Both the position numbers and the translations under genes were made by a program. This document shows, piece by piece, positions 53,108 through 62,900 of a stretch of 63,868 nt of DNA (positions within the stretch are counted from its first letter, which is position 1; each line of letters opens with the position of its first letter). The notes below the pieces were generated by a model. It did no database searches. It saw only the letters and a list, made by a program, of their open reading frames with translations, and was not told where the DNA came from. Source of the DNA: Actinomycetes bacterium (lineage in GTDB: Bacteria > Actinomycetota > Acidimicrobiia > Acidimicrobiales > Palsa-688); NCBI GenBank assembly GCA_021808665.1, contig JAKBBA010000021.1:1-63868 (forward strand), written 5' to 3'.

Positions 53108-53968
53108 TCATCGCTGAAGGACCCGCCAGGCGATGTAAGTACGTCTCAGAACGTTCCATTGCGCGCTCGTGAGGAGGAGGTGACGGGTGACGCTGAGCCG
53201 GCGATCTAGCACCTGCGTCTGCTCGCAGCTCAGCGCTGGAGCCGTTTGCCAGGCGTCGATGTCGCCTAGCGCGCCGGCAGCCGCAACCTTCGCCGCCACC
53301 TCTGCCAGGGACGAGTCCGCCGTGCTGAGGCCAGACCTGGAGGCAAGTAGGGGACTGAGCTCCCGAAGGGCCTCGAAAGTCGTCCAGTGGGCAACCGGGA
53401 TCACCCGGTCCGTGGCGAGCGTCGCGGAGAGTTCCTTCTCCGCGACGCTCTCCTGCTCAATGCTCTTGAGTCGTGCTGGGCTGACCAGGACTATCCCGAT
53501 GCGCGAGTTCCCGAGTCCCTTGTCGATCTCGCGGCTCAGCAGGGTGCCCAGGGGGACAACTTTCTCGCCATACCAGGCCGACCCACCGCTGGACTCCAGG
53601 CTGTTGCACAGCTCGGCCGCTTTGCGGACTACAGGTTCGATGGGCCACCACTCGGTCGGTGAGTAGGTAACCGAGCCGCCAGCCTGGGTTCGTCCTGACC
53701 TCCTACCCCCAGACGAACTGCCGCCACTGGAGCCGCCACCGTCGTACGCCGACCCGCTGCTGTGATGCGACGGGACCGGTGGCGCGTACGAAGAGTATGA
53801 CGAGCGGGAGTACCCGGAGGAGCGATAGCCGCACTGTGGGTAGGATGCAGCCGCAGCCGCAGCCGCTGAGCGGTGGCCTTTAACAGGTGCGGTGCATGGC
53901 GACATGCCTCCCAGGCCACAAGGGGCCTCCAAATGGAACGGTGTGTTCGTAACACCGATCTTCTCCAT
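53108..53968 (-). CDS. TIR-domain protein with apparent internal deletion
   Basis: 286 residues from the ATG at 53968. The first 110 residues are Ser/Gly/Tyr-rich. The second half resembles a TIR family common in actinobacteria: SVTYSPTEWWPIEPVVRKAA, WYGEKVVPLGTLLSREIDKG, SRIGIVLVSPARLK, SVAEKELSATLATDRVIPVA and LASRSGLSTADSSLAEVAAK. The strand carrying the first TIR beta-sheet (usual DVFLCHAWDD) seems missing between RKAAELC and NSLESSG, without breaking the frame. TIR proteins act in immunity as NAD hydrolases; loss of this strand may make it inactive. It lies between two pieces of an IS1634-like transposase. Confidence 0.65.
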   Translation of the reverse strand: MEKIGVTNTPFHLEAPCGLGGMSPCTAPVKGHRSAAAAAAASYPQCGYRSSGYSRSSYSSYAPPVPSHHSSGSAYDGGGSSGGSSSGGRRSGRTQAGGSVTYSPTEWWPIEPVVRKAAELCNSLESSGGSAWYGEKVVPLGTLLSREIDKGLGNSRIGIVLVSPARLKSIEQESVAEKELSATLATDRVIPVAHWTTFEALRELSPLLASRSGLSTADSSLAEVAAKVAAAGALGDIDAWQTAPALSCEQTQVLDRRLSVTRHLLLTSAQWNVLRRTYIAWRVLQR

Positions 53969-53988
53969 CTCGTGTGAATCGTGATCGC

Positions 53989-54993
53989 GACCGTGGACAG
54001 GCGGTCCCGCATCTGCCCAGGGAGGTCGAGGATTTGGTGACCCACATCGCGACCTGGGACGCGCTCTGTCATCTGCTCGGCCGGTGCAACTTTGTCTCCG
54101 GTGCAGACTGCAAGCTCGCCGTCCAGGAGAGCATGGACCACATCGACCGCCGCGGTGGCCGGTTCGTCTCGACGCTCCTCGCCAGCCACAAGGGGGGGTG
54201 CGTTCTGCGCCTTGGCTCGTCACCCACGAGACCACTTGGACGAAGGCGATGCACCGGACCGGGCGACTGCGCGCCGGTCCTGACGACGTCTACGGGACCA
54301 CGAAGCACCGTGGCCTTAGACGGAAGGCTACCGGCTGGTGAGAGTACGGTCCTCGGCCAAGGTCGAGCGTGACGCCGAGTCGAGGAGACGACGCATCGCC
54401 GGAGGATCGCTGCGCTCGACGAGCTCAACCAGCGCCTCGCGTCGCTACAGACCCGGATGAAGACCGTGCTCGCCGACGAGACCGCAGCCCGCAATGCGCT
54501 CGAGTACGCCAGCGCCTGGCTATGGACCACCTGCAGCGTCGAAGAGACCGCGGAGGTTCGTCATCGTCAGGAGTCACGCGGTCGGCCAGGAGCCAACACC
54601 GCCATCGCCGCCCACCCGCCCGCGCCACCGAGGGGAGTGCACTTCTCGGTCGCCGACTACGGCGTTGCTGCTGACGCCTGTTTCGACAGCTGCTGGCCGC
54701 TCATCACCAACGACCGCGCACTGAGCGGCGCCGAGATGCTCGTCGTCTCCAAGTCCAAGTACCGGCCCAGCCTCGAACGTTGCCATCACATCTTGAAGGG
54801 CGACCAGCTCGTCCGTCCGGTCTTCCTCGACGACTCGGGGCGCATCGAGGGGTTCATGGCCTGTCACTTCGAAACCCTGCTCGCTCAGGCTCTCGTCGAG
54901 CTCGTGGTTCTCCGGATAACGATAGAGCGGGACATCAAAGAGTTCCCCCTCTACCCTGCGGACCGCGCCTGTCCCATACCGAGCGTTGCATGA
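53989..54993 (+). pseudogene. IS1634-like transposase, frameshifted main body
   Basis: Pieces in order across frames: VSGADCKLAVQESMDHIDRR GGRFVS (DDE second Asp region), then EGYRLVRVRSSAKVERDAES, then WLWTTCSVEETAEVRHRQES, CFDSCWPLITNDRALSGAEM, SLERCHHILKGDQLVRPVFL, RIEGFMACHFETLLAQALVE (Glu region) and EFPLYPADRACPIP. These are IS1634-family blocks. Frameshifts occur near 54200 and 54350-54450. The end meets the peptide where the separate C-terminal fragment at 52.77 kb starts. Confidence 0.75.
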
Positions 54994-55271
54994 ATCTTCG
55001 AGGTCTTCGCTGGTTGCTCCCGACAACACCTCGTCGACACTCACATCTCGCTGGTGCCGACCTCCCACTACCGGTGATCCCACGGGGGACGCAAAACCTC
55101 CTCCAGATGTCCGGAAAGCCAGCTCTACAGGTCGGTGAATAGTCAAAACAACCGGGGACTCCTTCTCCGCTCTTTTCAACTCAGCAAGTCAGCCACAAGA
55201 CAGCCCCAGCAAATGTTGGCTCAGAGGCGGCCGGGTCGGTACACTCACTCGCCGGTGCACAGAGACGAGAT

Positions 55272-56768
55272 ATGAACGAGGACCGGGGCTGGTCACGGCG
55301 GAAGACCATGATGTGGCTGGGCATCGTAGTGCCTGTAGTCGCTGCAGTAGCGGTAGGTTCGACGCTGCTAGTGACATCGTCGGGGTCGCACTCGAATAGC
55401 GCCCCACCGACTACAACCGTCCATCAGGCGGCGTCGGTGAACACCACCCCGGTCACCAGCGGCCCGGTCGAAGGGCCTATGCCGCTGCCGTCAGGGTCGC
55501 CTCCCTCCCCCGCTCTGGCGACGCTGCTCCCACCGAATGAGCATGTGCTGACCGAAAGCTGGGTGCGCCTCGACGGCAAGACACCCCAAGTCGTGGTCAC
55601 CGACAGCGATCAGTCGGCCAGCAGCCCGAACGGCTACTCCACCGACTTGGTCCTATTCGGCTGGGACAGCTTTGCCAAGCGGTGGGTTAACATCTTCGAC
55701 GCAGCCAAGACCCCCGCGCCGGGCAACGACGGCACCAACGAGACCATCCTGCCGGCCAGCGCGATGGTGAGCGACCTCACCTACGCCACCATCACCCCCA
55801 CCCCGGGCCGAACCGACCTGGCCTTCTGGGCCGGGATCTCCTCCGGCACCAACGCCCCCTTCGATGAGTACATCGTCCACTACGACGGCCAGACCGTCTC
55901 GGTCGTCTACTCCGGCAGCGGAGAGGGAGGAACTGCGAAGGTCGTCGGCGTCGCCCCGAGGCAGCAGCTGTCCATGACCGCGGAGTGGGTTGACCCTGTC
56001 GACCCGGAGTGCTGCGCTGTGCGTAACTTCACTCAGACGGTCGGCTGGAACTCCAGCCGGGTTCCGGGAGCGACCATCCCGACCGGCTACCAGGTGCTGG
56101 TCGATACCCGGTCATGGATGGGCGTTTACGTCGCCACCCGGACCGGCTTCACCTCCTCCGCCGACTCCTCAGCGACGCCTCCGCCGGTAGTGATGAGTGT
56201 TGTGCCGGGCAGCCCGGCCGCCGGCGTGCTTCAACCAGGCGACCAGCTGCTCTCAGTCTCGGGCATCCCTGCTCCGACGAACCCATCGAGCATCGGGCCG
56301 CCCGTCATCGACCAAATCGACTCCCAGCAGCCAGGGACCCTGGTCGTGCTGTCTATCGAACGGGGCGGCCAGCAGCTCACTGAGAACATCAAGCTGTCCT
56401 CCTACGCTAATCCGGCCGAAGCGCAGGCGAGCGCCCCCACCCCCGGCTACCTCGGCGTTCAGGTAGCCGAAAGCTCGCCGTCATCCACTCCGGGCGCGTA
56501 CATCGCTGGGGTGGAGTCCGGTGGCCCAGCGTCCCAGGCCGGGCTGGAGTACGGTGACGTCATAACCTCGTTCGGAACTAACCGGATCACCACGTCCCAA
56601 CAGCTCCAAACGGTGCTGCTCGCCAGCCCATCGGGCACGACATCGCAGCTGGTCTACGTGGACAACTCCGGCACCCCACATGCTGTCACCGTAACGCTCA
56701 GCACTTACCCCTCGCCGGGAAGCAGCAACAACGCGACCGTCCAGGCGCCCTTCGTCTACAAGATCTAG
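55272..56768 (+). CDS. Membrane-anchored protein with two PDZ domains
   Basis: 498 residues. A short Arg/Lys-rich cytoplasmic start is followed by one transmembrane segment (MMWLGIVVPVVAAVAVGSTL), a Ser/Thr/Pro linker, and an extracellular beta-rich domain (about 90-280). Two PDZ domains follow: VMSVVPGSPAAGVLQPGDQL (about 308-380) and YIAGVESGGPASQAGLEYGD (about 410-480). The serine-protease domain that usually precedes PDZ pairs in HtrA is absent: no GNSGGP motif is seen. It may be a scaffold or regulator of cell-envelope proteolysis. Confidence 0.78.
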   Translation: MNEDRGWSRRKTMMWLGIVVPVVAAVAVGSTLLVTSSGSHSNSAPPTTTVHQAASVNTTPVTSGPVEGPMPLPSGSPPSPALATLLPPNEHVLTESWVRLDGKTPQVVVTDSDQSASSPNGYSTDLVLFGWDSFAKRWVNIFDAAKTPAPGNDGTNETILPASAMVSDLTYATITPTPGRTDLAFWAGISSGTNAPFDEYIVHYDGQTVSVVYSGSGEGGTAKVVGVAPRQQLSMTAEWVDPVDPECCAVRNFTQTVGWNSSRVPGATIPTGYQVLVDTRSWMGVYVATRTGFTSSADSSATPPPVVMSVVPGSPAAGVLQPGDQLLSVSGIPAPTNPSSIGPPVIDQIDSQQPGTLVVLSIERGGQQLTENIKLSSYANPAEAQASAPTPGYLGVQVAESSPSSTPGAYIAGVESGGPASQAGLEYGDVITSFGTNRITTSQQLQTVLLASPSGTTSQLVYVDNSGTPHAVTVTLSTYPSPGSSNNATVQAPFVYKI

Positions 56769-56972
56769 CCGGGTCGCTCCTAAGCCGGGAGGCACGTCGA
56801 ACTGCTGGGCAAATGGCGGCGCTGAGGAGTCATCATCCGCCTGGATCTATACCAGGCGTTCGCTATCTCCAGTTATAGCTTGAAACCACCCCCGCCGGCG
56901 GCCGCTGAGCAATCACCACGGTGCTTATGATCATGCCCCGGGTAGAAGGCCCGCGATCGCAGTTCGTTCGTG

Positions 56973-57707
56973 TCAGCTGACGGCGTGGTCTTGTCCGTTT
57001 ATGAAGGCTCGGATGTGTGCTTCTGCGGTGGCGGCGAAGCGTCGGAAGGCTAGGCCGGGCGATGGGAACGTGATCTTGGTGGGTGTGCTGTTAGTTGCGA
57101 GTGTCAGGCATGTGGCGCTGTATTTGCGTTCAAGTACCAGCCGATCGCATAACACTTCGTACCGCTTCGCGTAAGACGCCCCAGCGAAGATGGGGTCGAC
57201 GGGGAAGTACGGTTCCACGTTGCGGATCGGGGTGTGCACCCGTTCGTTGTCTTCTAGGAGGAAGAAGTAGCCGATGAAGGGAGCCAGGTGTTTACCGAAA
57301 CGGCCTTCACGGTAGGCCGTCCAGATGTCTTCGGCGTTACCGATGGCTTCCTCGGTCCGGTTGTTAAAGTTGTTCCCGAAGCTCGGGCCGACCTGCGACT
57401 TGAACTCGACCGCTGCTAGGAGTTGCCCGTCGACGACGACCAGTAGATCCCATTTCTTCTCCGGGCGGTAATAGCCCGGCAACTCCAGCGCCGCTCGAAC
57501 CTTCACATGGCTAGGGTCGAGTCCCGCGTCCACGAGAACGTCCGTGAGGAGGACTTCGAGCGCGCCCATCTGCGCTCCTCCCGTGACCGCACCCCGTGTC
57601 CCAGCGTCGATCCGTCCCGAGTCGACCTGGCGCTGCTGTTGACGGGCGCGTGAATCCCAGAACTTCTGCACCGCATCCCGGAAGCGCTCGTCGAGGTCCG
57701 CTAGCAC
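56973..57707 (-). CDS. PaeR7I/XhoI-type type II restriction endonuclease
   Basis: 244 residues, the family length. Match to XhoI/PaeR7I is seen in RFRDAVQKFWDSRARQQQRQ, GYYRPEKKWDLLVVVDGQLL, AAVEFKSQVGPSFGNNFNNR and AEDIWTAYREGRFG. The PD-(D/E)xK nuclease site is the Asp of KKWDLL with EFK. PaeR7I-type enzymes cut CTCGAG; that specificity is inferred. The GTG start overlaps the methylase stop by 7 bp, so the pair is coupled with the methylase made first, which protects the host. Confidence 0.88.
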   Translation of the reverse strand: MLADLDERFRDAVQKFWDSRARQQQRQVDSGRIDAGTRGAVTGGAQMGALEVLLTDVLVDAGLDPSHVKVRAALELPGYYRPEKKWDLLVVVDGQLLAAVEFKSQVGPSFGNNFNNRTEEAIGNAEDIWTAYREGRFGKHLAPFIGYFFLLEDNERVHTPIRNVEPYFPVDPIFAGASYAKRYEVLCDRLVLERKYSATCLTLATNSTPTKITFPSPGLAFRRFAATAEAHIRAFINGQDHAVS

Positions 57708-59491
57708 CCGAAAAGTCCCCGGGCGTCCTCGATACGATACGCGGCGAGAGCCGCTCCGGTAGCTTCGTCGACGTTACGGTCACGAAAAGCTTTTCGGAGG
57801 GGATCTTGGACGTCAGCGGGCAGGGTGTCGGGATCGGGAACCCGTATGCGGCGCAGGTACTGCGCCTGGAAGCGCAGCGTCCCGCCCCGCATCTTCACGC
57901 AGTAGGCCTCGACGAACAGTTGAGCGACCCGCGACAACAACAGACCGCCTAAAACTTCGAGATCCCAGCCCTCAGATGTCAAGTAGTACAAGTTGTGATG
58001 CGGATAAGTCTCGCCAAAGTCGAGCGTCGGGTTGCTCGCAAGTTTCATGTCGGGAAAGTACAGCTTCGCCTTGCCGACCAGGGCGTGGTTGACACGGTCG
58101 ATTGTCCTGTACCAGCCGCGCACGTCGCGCTTAGCGATGTTCCGCCGGGCCAGTTCGTGGCGGTGATCGTCGAAATAGGAGCGCAACAGGGGGTAGGCGC
58201 CGAGATCGACAAGGCCCTTACCGTCCATCCACGGGTCTATCAGATAGTGACCCGACCAGCGCAGCTGACCCGTCTTGGTGTCCGCCGCCATCGCAAGAGG
58301 GAGTAGACGGTCAGGTTCTACCAGAGACCTGTCGGTTGTGATGTACACGCTGTCGAGGCCTGTGGCGACACCGATACCCACTTTGGTCCCGGTGAGATCA
58401 CTCTCAAGCGGGCGGAACTCGTCCTCCAAGCGTTGCAACACGGCCAGGCGGCCGGGCTCGACAGACGGCCACGGGCCCCGCCCGCCGAACCAGTGCGGCG
58501 TCTGAGTCGCCGTGAAACCCCGCAGTTTCGCGTCCCCTCCTCCAGCGAGATCGACAAGCGACCCGGCGATCGTCGAACCGGCCGGGACCGCATCAGCATC
58601 GGCCCCGGCGTGAGCTACAAGCACCTGAGCTTGGCGGGCTCGGCGGATCACGATCACCGCCGGGTACGCCGACACGTCGTCATCAAAAGCTGGGGCGTCG
58701 TGCATTTCGATGACAACCTCGACGCTGAAACACTGCGCTACCAGGCGGCGAAGTTCCGCCCCGTAAGCCGCTCGCATCCACCGGTCAGCGCAAATGAACG
58801 CCAACACGCCGCCATCCGCCAACTGCCGCAAACCCGCCTCAATGAAGCCTACGTAAATATCGCCGCGGCCGACCATCGTCGGATACAACCGCCGGTACGC
58901 CGCGAACGAACCCTCCGGAAGGTCGTCGTAGCGGATATAAGGAGGATTACCCACCACGAAATCAGCCTTGCGGTGTCTCCCCGACGAGAGCAGGTAGTCA
59001 CCGACCGTCACCCAACCCTGCGCTACCGACCTCGCCGTTCGCGCGTCGGCACCCCGGCGGCGCAACTCGGCGACGACAACGTCGACGACACGGCTAGCGG
59101 AGCGCTCTTCAAGCTCGTATGCGCGCACAGCCTCTCGCGCTTCGCAGAAAGAACGGCCGTGCCTTTCCAAAGAATCCACAAGGCGTCGTACAATCGGGAC
59201 GAGGAACGCGCCCTCACCGGCCGACGGCTCGACAACACAGCGGGCGGCCAGGTCCACGTCGGGTACATATCCCGCAAGGTCGAGGATCAACTCCACCACC
59301 CACTCCCTCGTGTACACCACACCCTTCGCCTCCCCTACCGAGACGACACCCCCAGCCCCACCGTCAAGCCCGACAAGCGCACCCCCAGGACCCTCAGCAC
59401 TCAGGGCACCAACGTCGAAACCGAAATCGAGCTGGGCCTCCTCCACCCTCACGCCGCCACCCCGCAACCACCGTTCGCAACCGACCGACAC
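57701..59491 (-). CDS. DNA adenine methyltransferase of the PaeR7I/XhoI-type system
   Basis: 596 residues, N6-adenine class. SAM motif VEPSAGEGAFLVPIVRRLVD (about 87-106), and the catalytic NPPYIRYDDLPEGSF (about 181-195). A long target-recognition part follows, with WFGGRGPWPSVE and TYPHHNLYYLTSEGWDLEVL. It matches M.PaeR7I-type enzymes, which are unusually large. An alternative GTG start (VRVEEAQLDFGFD) lies 14 codons later. It is upstream of the endonuclease gene in the same operon. Confidence 0.9.
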   Translation of the reverse strand: MSVGCERWLRGGGVRVEEAQLDFGFDVGALSAEGPGGALVGLDGGAGGVVSVGEAKGVVYTREWVVELILDLAGYVPDVDLAARCVVEPSAGEGAFLVPIVRRLVDSLERHGRSFCEAREAVRAYELEERSASRVVDVVVAELRRRGADARTARSVAQGWVTVGDYLLSSGRHRKADFVVGNPPYIRYDDLPEGSFAAYRRLYPTMVGRGDIYVGFIEAGLRQLADGGVLAFICADRWMRAAYGAELRRLVAQCFSVEVVIEMHDAPAFDDDVSAYPAVIVIRRARQAQVLVAHAGADADAVPAGSTIAGSLVDLAGGGDAKLRGFTATQTPHWFGGRGPWPSVEPGRLAVLQRLEDEFRPLESDLTGTKVGIGVATGLDSVYITTDRSLVEPDRLLPLAMAADTKTGQLRWSGHYLIDPWMDGKGLVDLGAYPLLRSYFDDHRHELARRNIAKRDVRGWYRTIDRVNHALVGKAKLYFPDMKLASNPTLDFGETYPHHNLYYLTSEGWDLEVLGGLLLSRVAQLFVEAYCVKMRGGTLRFQAQYLRRIRVPDPDTLPADVQDPLRKAFRDRNVDEATGAALAAYRIEDARGLFGC

Positions 59492-59597
59492 GTCCTAACC
59501 CCCGAGGTCAGCAGCGGCAAAGTAGTCATGCTCCGATGTTACGAGAACCGTACGACAGCCCGACCCTCTCAACCCAGACCGAAACGGCAGCCCCCAC

Positions 59598-59840
59598 TCA
59601 ACTGGAGCCACGGTGACAGCAAGCTCCTGGTAGCCGGCCGAACACTCCGGTGAGCAGGCGCGTCATGCCGCTCGTTGGGTAGGTGAGGGAAAAGAACCGT
59701 ACCGGGTCGCCGTAGTCGGCGTAGGCGTCCGGGTCGGCGACGACCTGTTCTAGCCGGGCGGCGAAGTCCACCGCAGAGACGGTCCCGGATCTGACATCGT
59801 CCCTTGGAACGCAGGTCTGTTGGAGCGGCTTTAGTGACAT
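59598..59840 (-). pseudogene. DUF499-like ATPase, N-terminal fragment
   Basis: About 80 residues: MSLKPLQQTCVPRDDVRSGT, VSAVDFAARLEQVVADPDAY, and YGDPVRFFSLTYPTSGMTRL with LLTGVFGRL. This is the N-terminal region of DUF499 ATP-binding proteins, which average more than 900 residues and accompany DUF1156-type methylases in defence operons. The frame turns to non-matching sequence (PGACCHRGSS) and stops about 100 bp before the PaeR7I-type methylase start. Probably a relic of an older defence operon. Confidence 0.5.
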
Positions 59841-59963
59841 GACCGCGAAACCCCTCGTCATCGTTGCTACAGCCGACCACTTCGGCGCTCGCACCAAGAT
59901 AGGCGCTGGGCGTGACGGCATCGGTCCCGCCCATCCCCGCTGCTCTCACCGGCGGCGGGCCGT

Positions 59964-62900
59964 TTACAGTCCGACACCGTCCGGGACCGCCGCCACCATC
60001 GACGGGCGACCTGTCGCTTCGTCTGTTGGGGCAGCGGCTGGGCTTGACGCTTGGTGCTGTGAGGCGAGTTGCAGAGCTCGTTCTATGGCCGCTTGGGCTC
60101 GCCGGCGGTGTCCGAGGGCTTCGATCGTCTTGGCGGCGCTGTCGGGTCCTAGGGTGCGGGGGTCGCTGGTGATGTTCCATCGGTCGCGGTAGGCGGCGAC
60201 TGTCGACATCGCCTGCGTCCACGCCTCGGCTGCCGCCGGCTGGGATGGCGGAGAGCCCAGGCGGAGCGTCCACGCCTCGCGTTGTTGGATCGCTCGGGCA
60301 GCGAGCTGGGCCGCTCGGCGTTGCATGGCCTGGTCGCGTTCGTCGAGGGCTCGGGCGATGTCAGGGTCAGACACGCCGACGGCGCGGGGGATCAACCCGG
60401 CGATCAGGTTCGTGGACGCTTGGCGGCGCGACCCGGCGGCGGCCGCCCAACGGCCGACTCGCTCGTGGAGCACAGCGGCGGGGTCGCCGGCACCGGCCAG
60501 GTTCCGAGCGGCGACCAGGGTGGGGAAGGTCTCTTCGACGTTCAAACCGCGTGCTTCGGCGTCGCGCAGCGCTGCGATCAGCGGCCCGTACGCCTCGCTG
60601 GAACAAACCGCTTCGACCTGGCCGGCGGTCAACCCGGCGTCTTCTAACAGCCTGTCGTAGCGTTCGGTTTGGCCGGCCCGGGCGAGAGTGGCGTACTCAC
60701 CGGCGAGCGTCGCGAAGTCGGTGGCTTGGCGGAGGTTGCGCCGCAGCGCCTCGTGGGCTGAGATGTCGGCCCCCTCGTTGGCGAGCACACCGGCGAGCAC
60801 TTGCGTGGCGTCTAGGGGCTCGGTCATGTTGTCGTGGGAGGTGGCCGGGTCGGGGTCGTAGCGGGTGTCCACGTACAGCCTGTTCGATTCCCGGCCGCGT
60901 GTCGCCGCCACGTAGAGAACCTCCCGCGTGACACCCGGCGCGATGAGCGCGTGGGCGGTGTCGACGGTTCGGCCCTGCGCCCGATGCGCGGTGGTGGCGT
61001 AGCCGAGCTCGACGTGTTCGGCCACGTAGTCAGCGGGGAACACGACTTCGCCCCCTCCCCCGGCGCGTCGCGCTGCCATCGACCCGTCGGGGTGGGTGGC
61101 GGTGACCACGAAACGGTCCCCGTTTTTCACCCACCGCTTACCGGTCACGAGGAGGCGGTTGTTAGCCCGGGCTACGACGACGTCGCCGACTCCGGCGTCC
61201 CCCCCGCCGGCGACAGTCAACCCATTCGCCGACACGGCGCCGCTGGCGACGCGGTCGCCTCTCGCGCGGCGGTTCAGGTCTGCGACGGTCGCGGAGTCCG
61301 AGGCGATCATGAGACTGGCTCTGCCCGCGTCGACGTCGGCTCTCCACGCCTGGTAGAGGGCTTCGAGCATCGCCTCACGGTCGCCGTCAGTCACCCGGCC
61401 GTGGGAGATGTAGGCGTCGATCGCCGTTTCGGATCCGAGGCGCAGCTCGACGCTCGCGGCCTTCTCCCACGCCGAGCGGAACCGGCGGACGTCGACGAGC
61501 TCGGGGACCAGGTCACCCCGATCGGCGACCAGCAGCGAGAACGCCCCGCCCGCTTCGACGGCGGACAGTTGCGCCCAATCCCCGGCTAGGAGCACTTTCG
61601 CCCCGGCGTGGACGGCTGCTGTGACGAGCTCGTCTAGGCCGAACGTGCCGGCCAGGCTCGCTTCGTCGACAATCACCAGCTGGCCGGCGTGGAAGCGACG
61701 TTCCTCGACCGCGTGGCGTGCCTTTTCCAGGCGGTCTGCCAGCTTGGCGGCCTGCGCCGACCGAGGGTGCGGGTGGGCTGCGACAGCAGCCGCTAGGCGG
61801 TCCCAGCGGGCTGCCAGCTCTGGGATGCGTCGATGCTCGGTGAGCCATTTGGCGGTGTTCTCCGTGGCGATCCCGAGCTCGTCGCCGAGCACTTCCGCTG
61901 CCGCCGCGGAAGGAGCGAGACCTATGACCGAGCCCGGCCCGTGGCCGGCTTCCCACACGGCGCGCAAGCCTGCCATCGCCGCGGTTTTGCCCGTCCCGGC
62001 TGGACCTACCAGCACGTCGATACTTCGACCGGAAGTGGCGATCTTCTCGACGGCGAAGGCCTGGTCCACGCCCAGCGGGTAGTCCCGGCCGGGCAAGTTC
62101 GCTTCGAGGACCGCCGCGACAACACCTACCGCCACCGTCGGCCCGCCAGTGGATCTGCCCGCTTCGAGGAGCCGGCTTTCCGCGTCGAGCAGGTCCTGCG
62201 TGCTGTACGTGACACGCCCCGACGGGTGCAACCTGGACGTCCCGTCCTCGCGGATATAACGGGCGGGTGTGTGCGTCGACGCCGGCGGGGTGAGCACCAA
62301 ACAGCCGTCCACCGCCAGTTCAGTGATCCTCTCCGCTGCTGCTACCCGGTCGTCGGGACTTGCGAAGCGGACCCCGTGCAACGTGCGGTGCGCCTCGGCG
62401 AGGAGGTTGTGGCGGCCGAAGGTAGCGTGGCGCTCCCCGACCGCAGCGACTACCGCTCTGGCGGCGTCAGCGACGATCGGCCCGGCCAGGTCATCAGCGC
62501 GAAGTAACGGCAGATCGTTGCGGCCTTTCAGCCCCGCCACCCAGGCCACCTGGTCGTCGCCGACGTGGCCGGCGGCCCGCTGCCTCCACTCGCCGGTCAG
62601 CTCGGCAAGGCTTCGGTGAGACTTGCCCGGACGGGTAGCGACAGTCGCTCGTTGGGCTATGCGCATCTGCTCGACCGGGCCAGGCTGGCGGCCGTGCACC
62701 CTGGCGAACGACTCGGTCAGGGTCTCACGGTAGGAGGCGATGGTCGCTGCACGCTGGGAGAACTCGGCCATCAGCATTTCCGACACACCCTCGATCTCGT
62801 ATCGCGGTCGGCTCGAACGGCGCCGGCCGCGGGCCTCCCAGCCCACCCCGAGCGCCCCAGTCAACAGGTCCGAGAAGACCCCTTGGTGAAGTTCAGACAG

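Noticed and set aside
53974..54372. Stand-alone small protein
   Set aside because: The central peptide matches the IS1634-type transposase block DCKLAVQESMDHIDRRGGRF, so it is part of the broken transposase.
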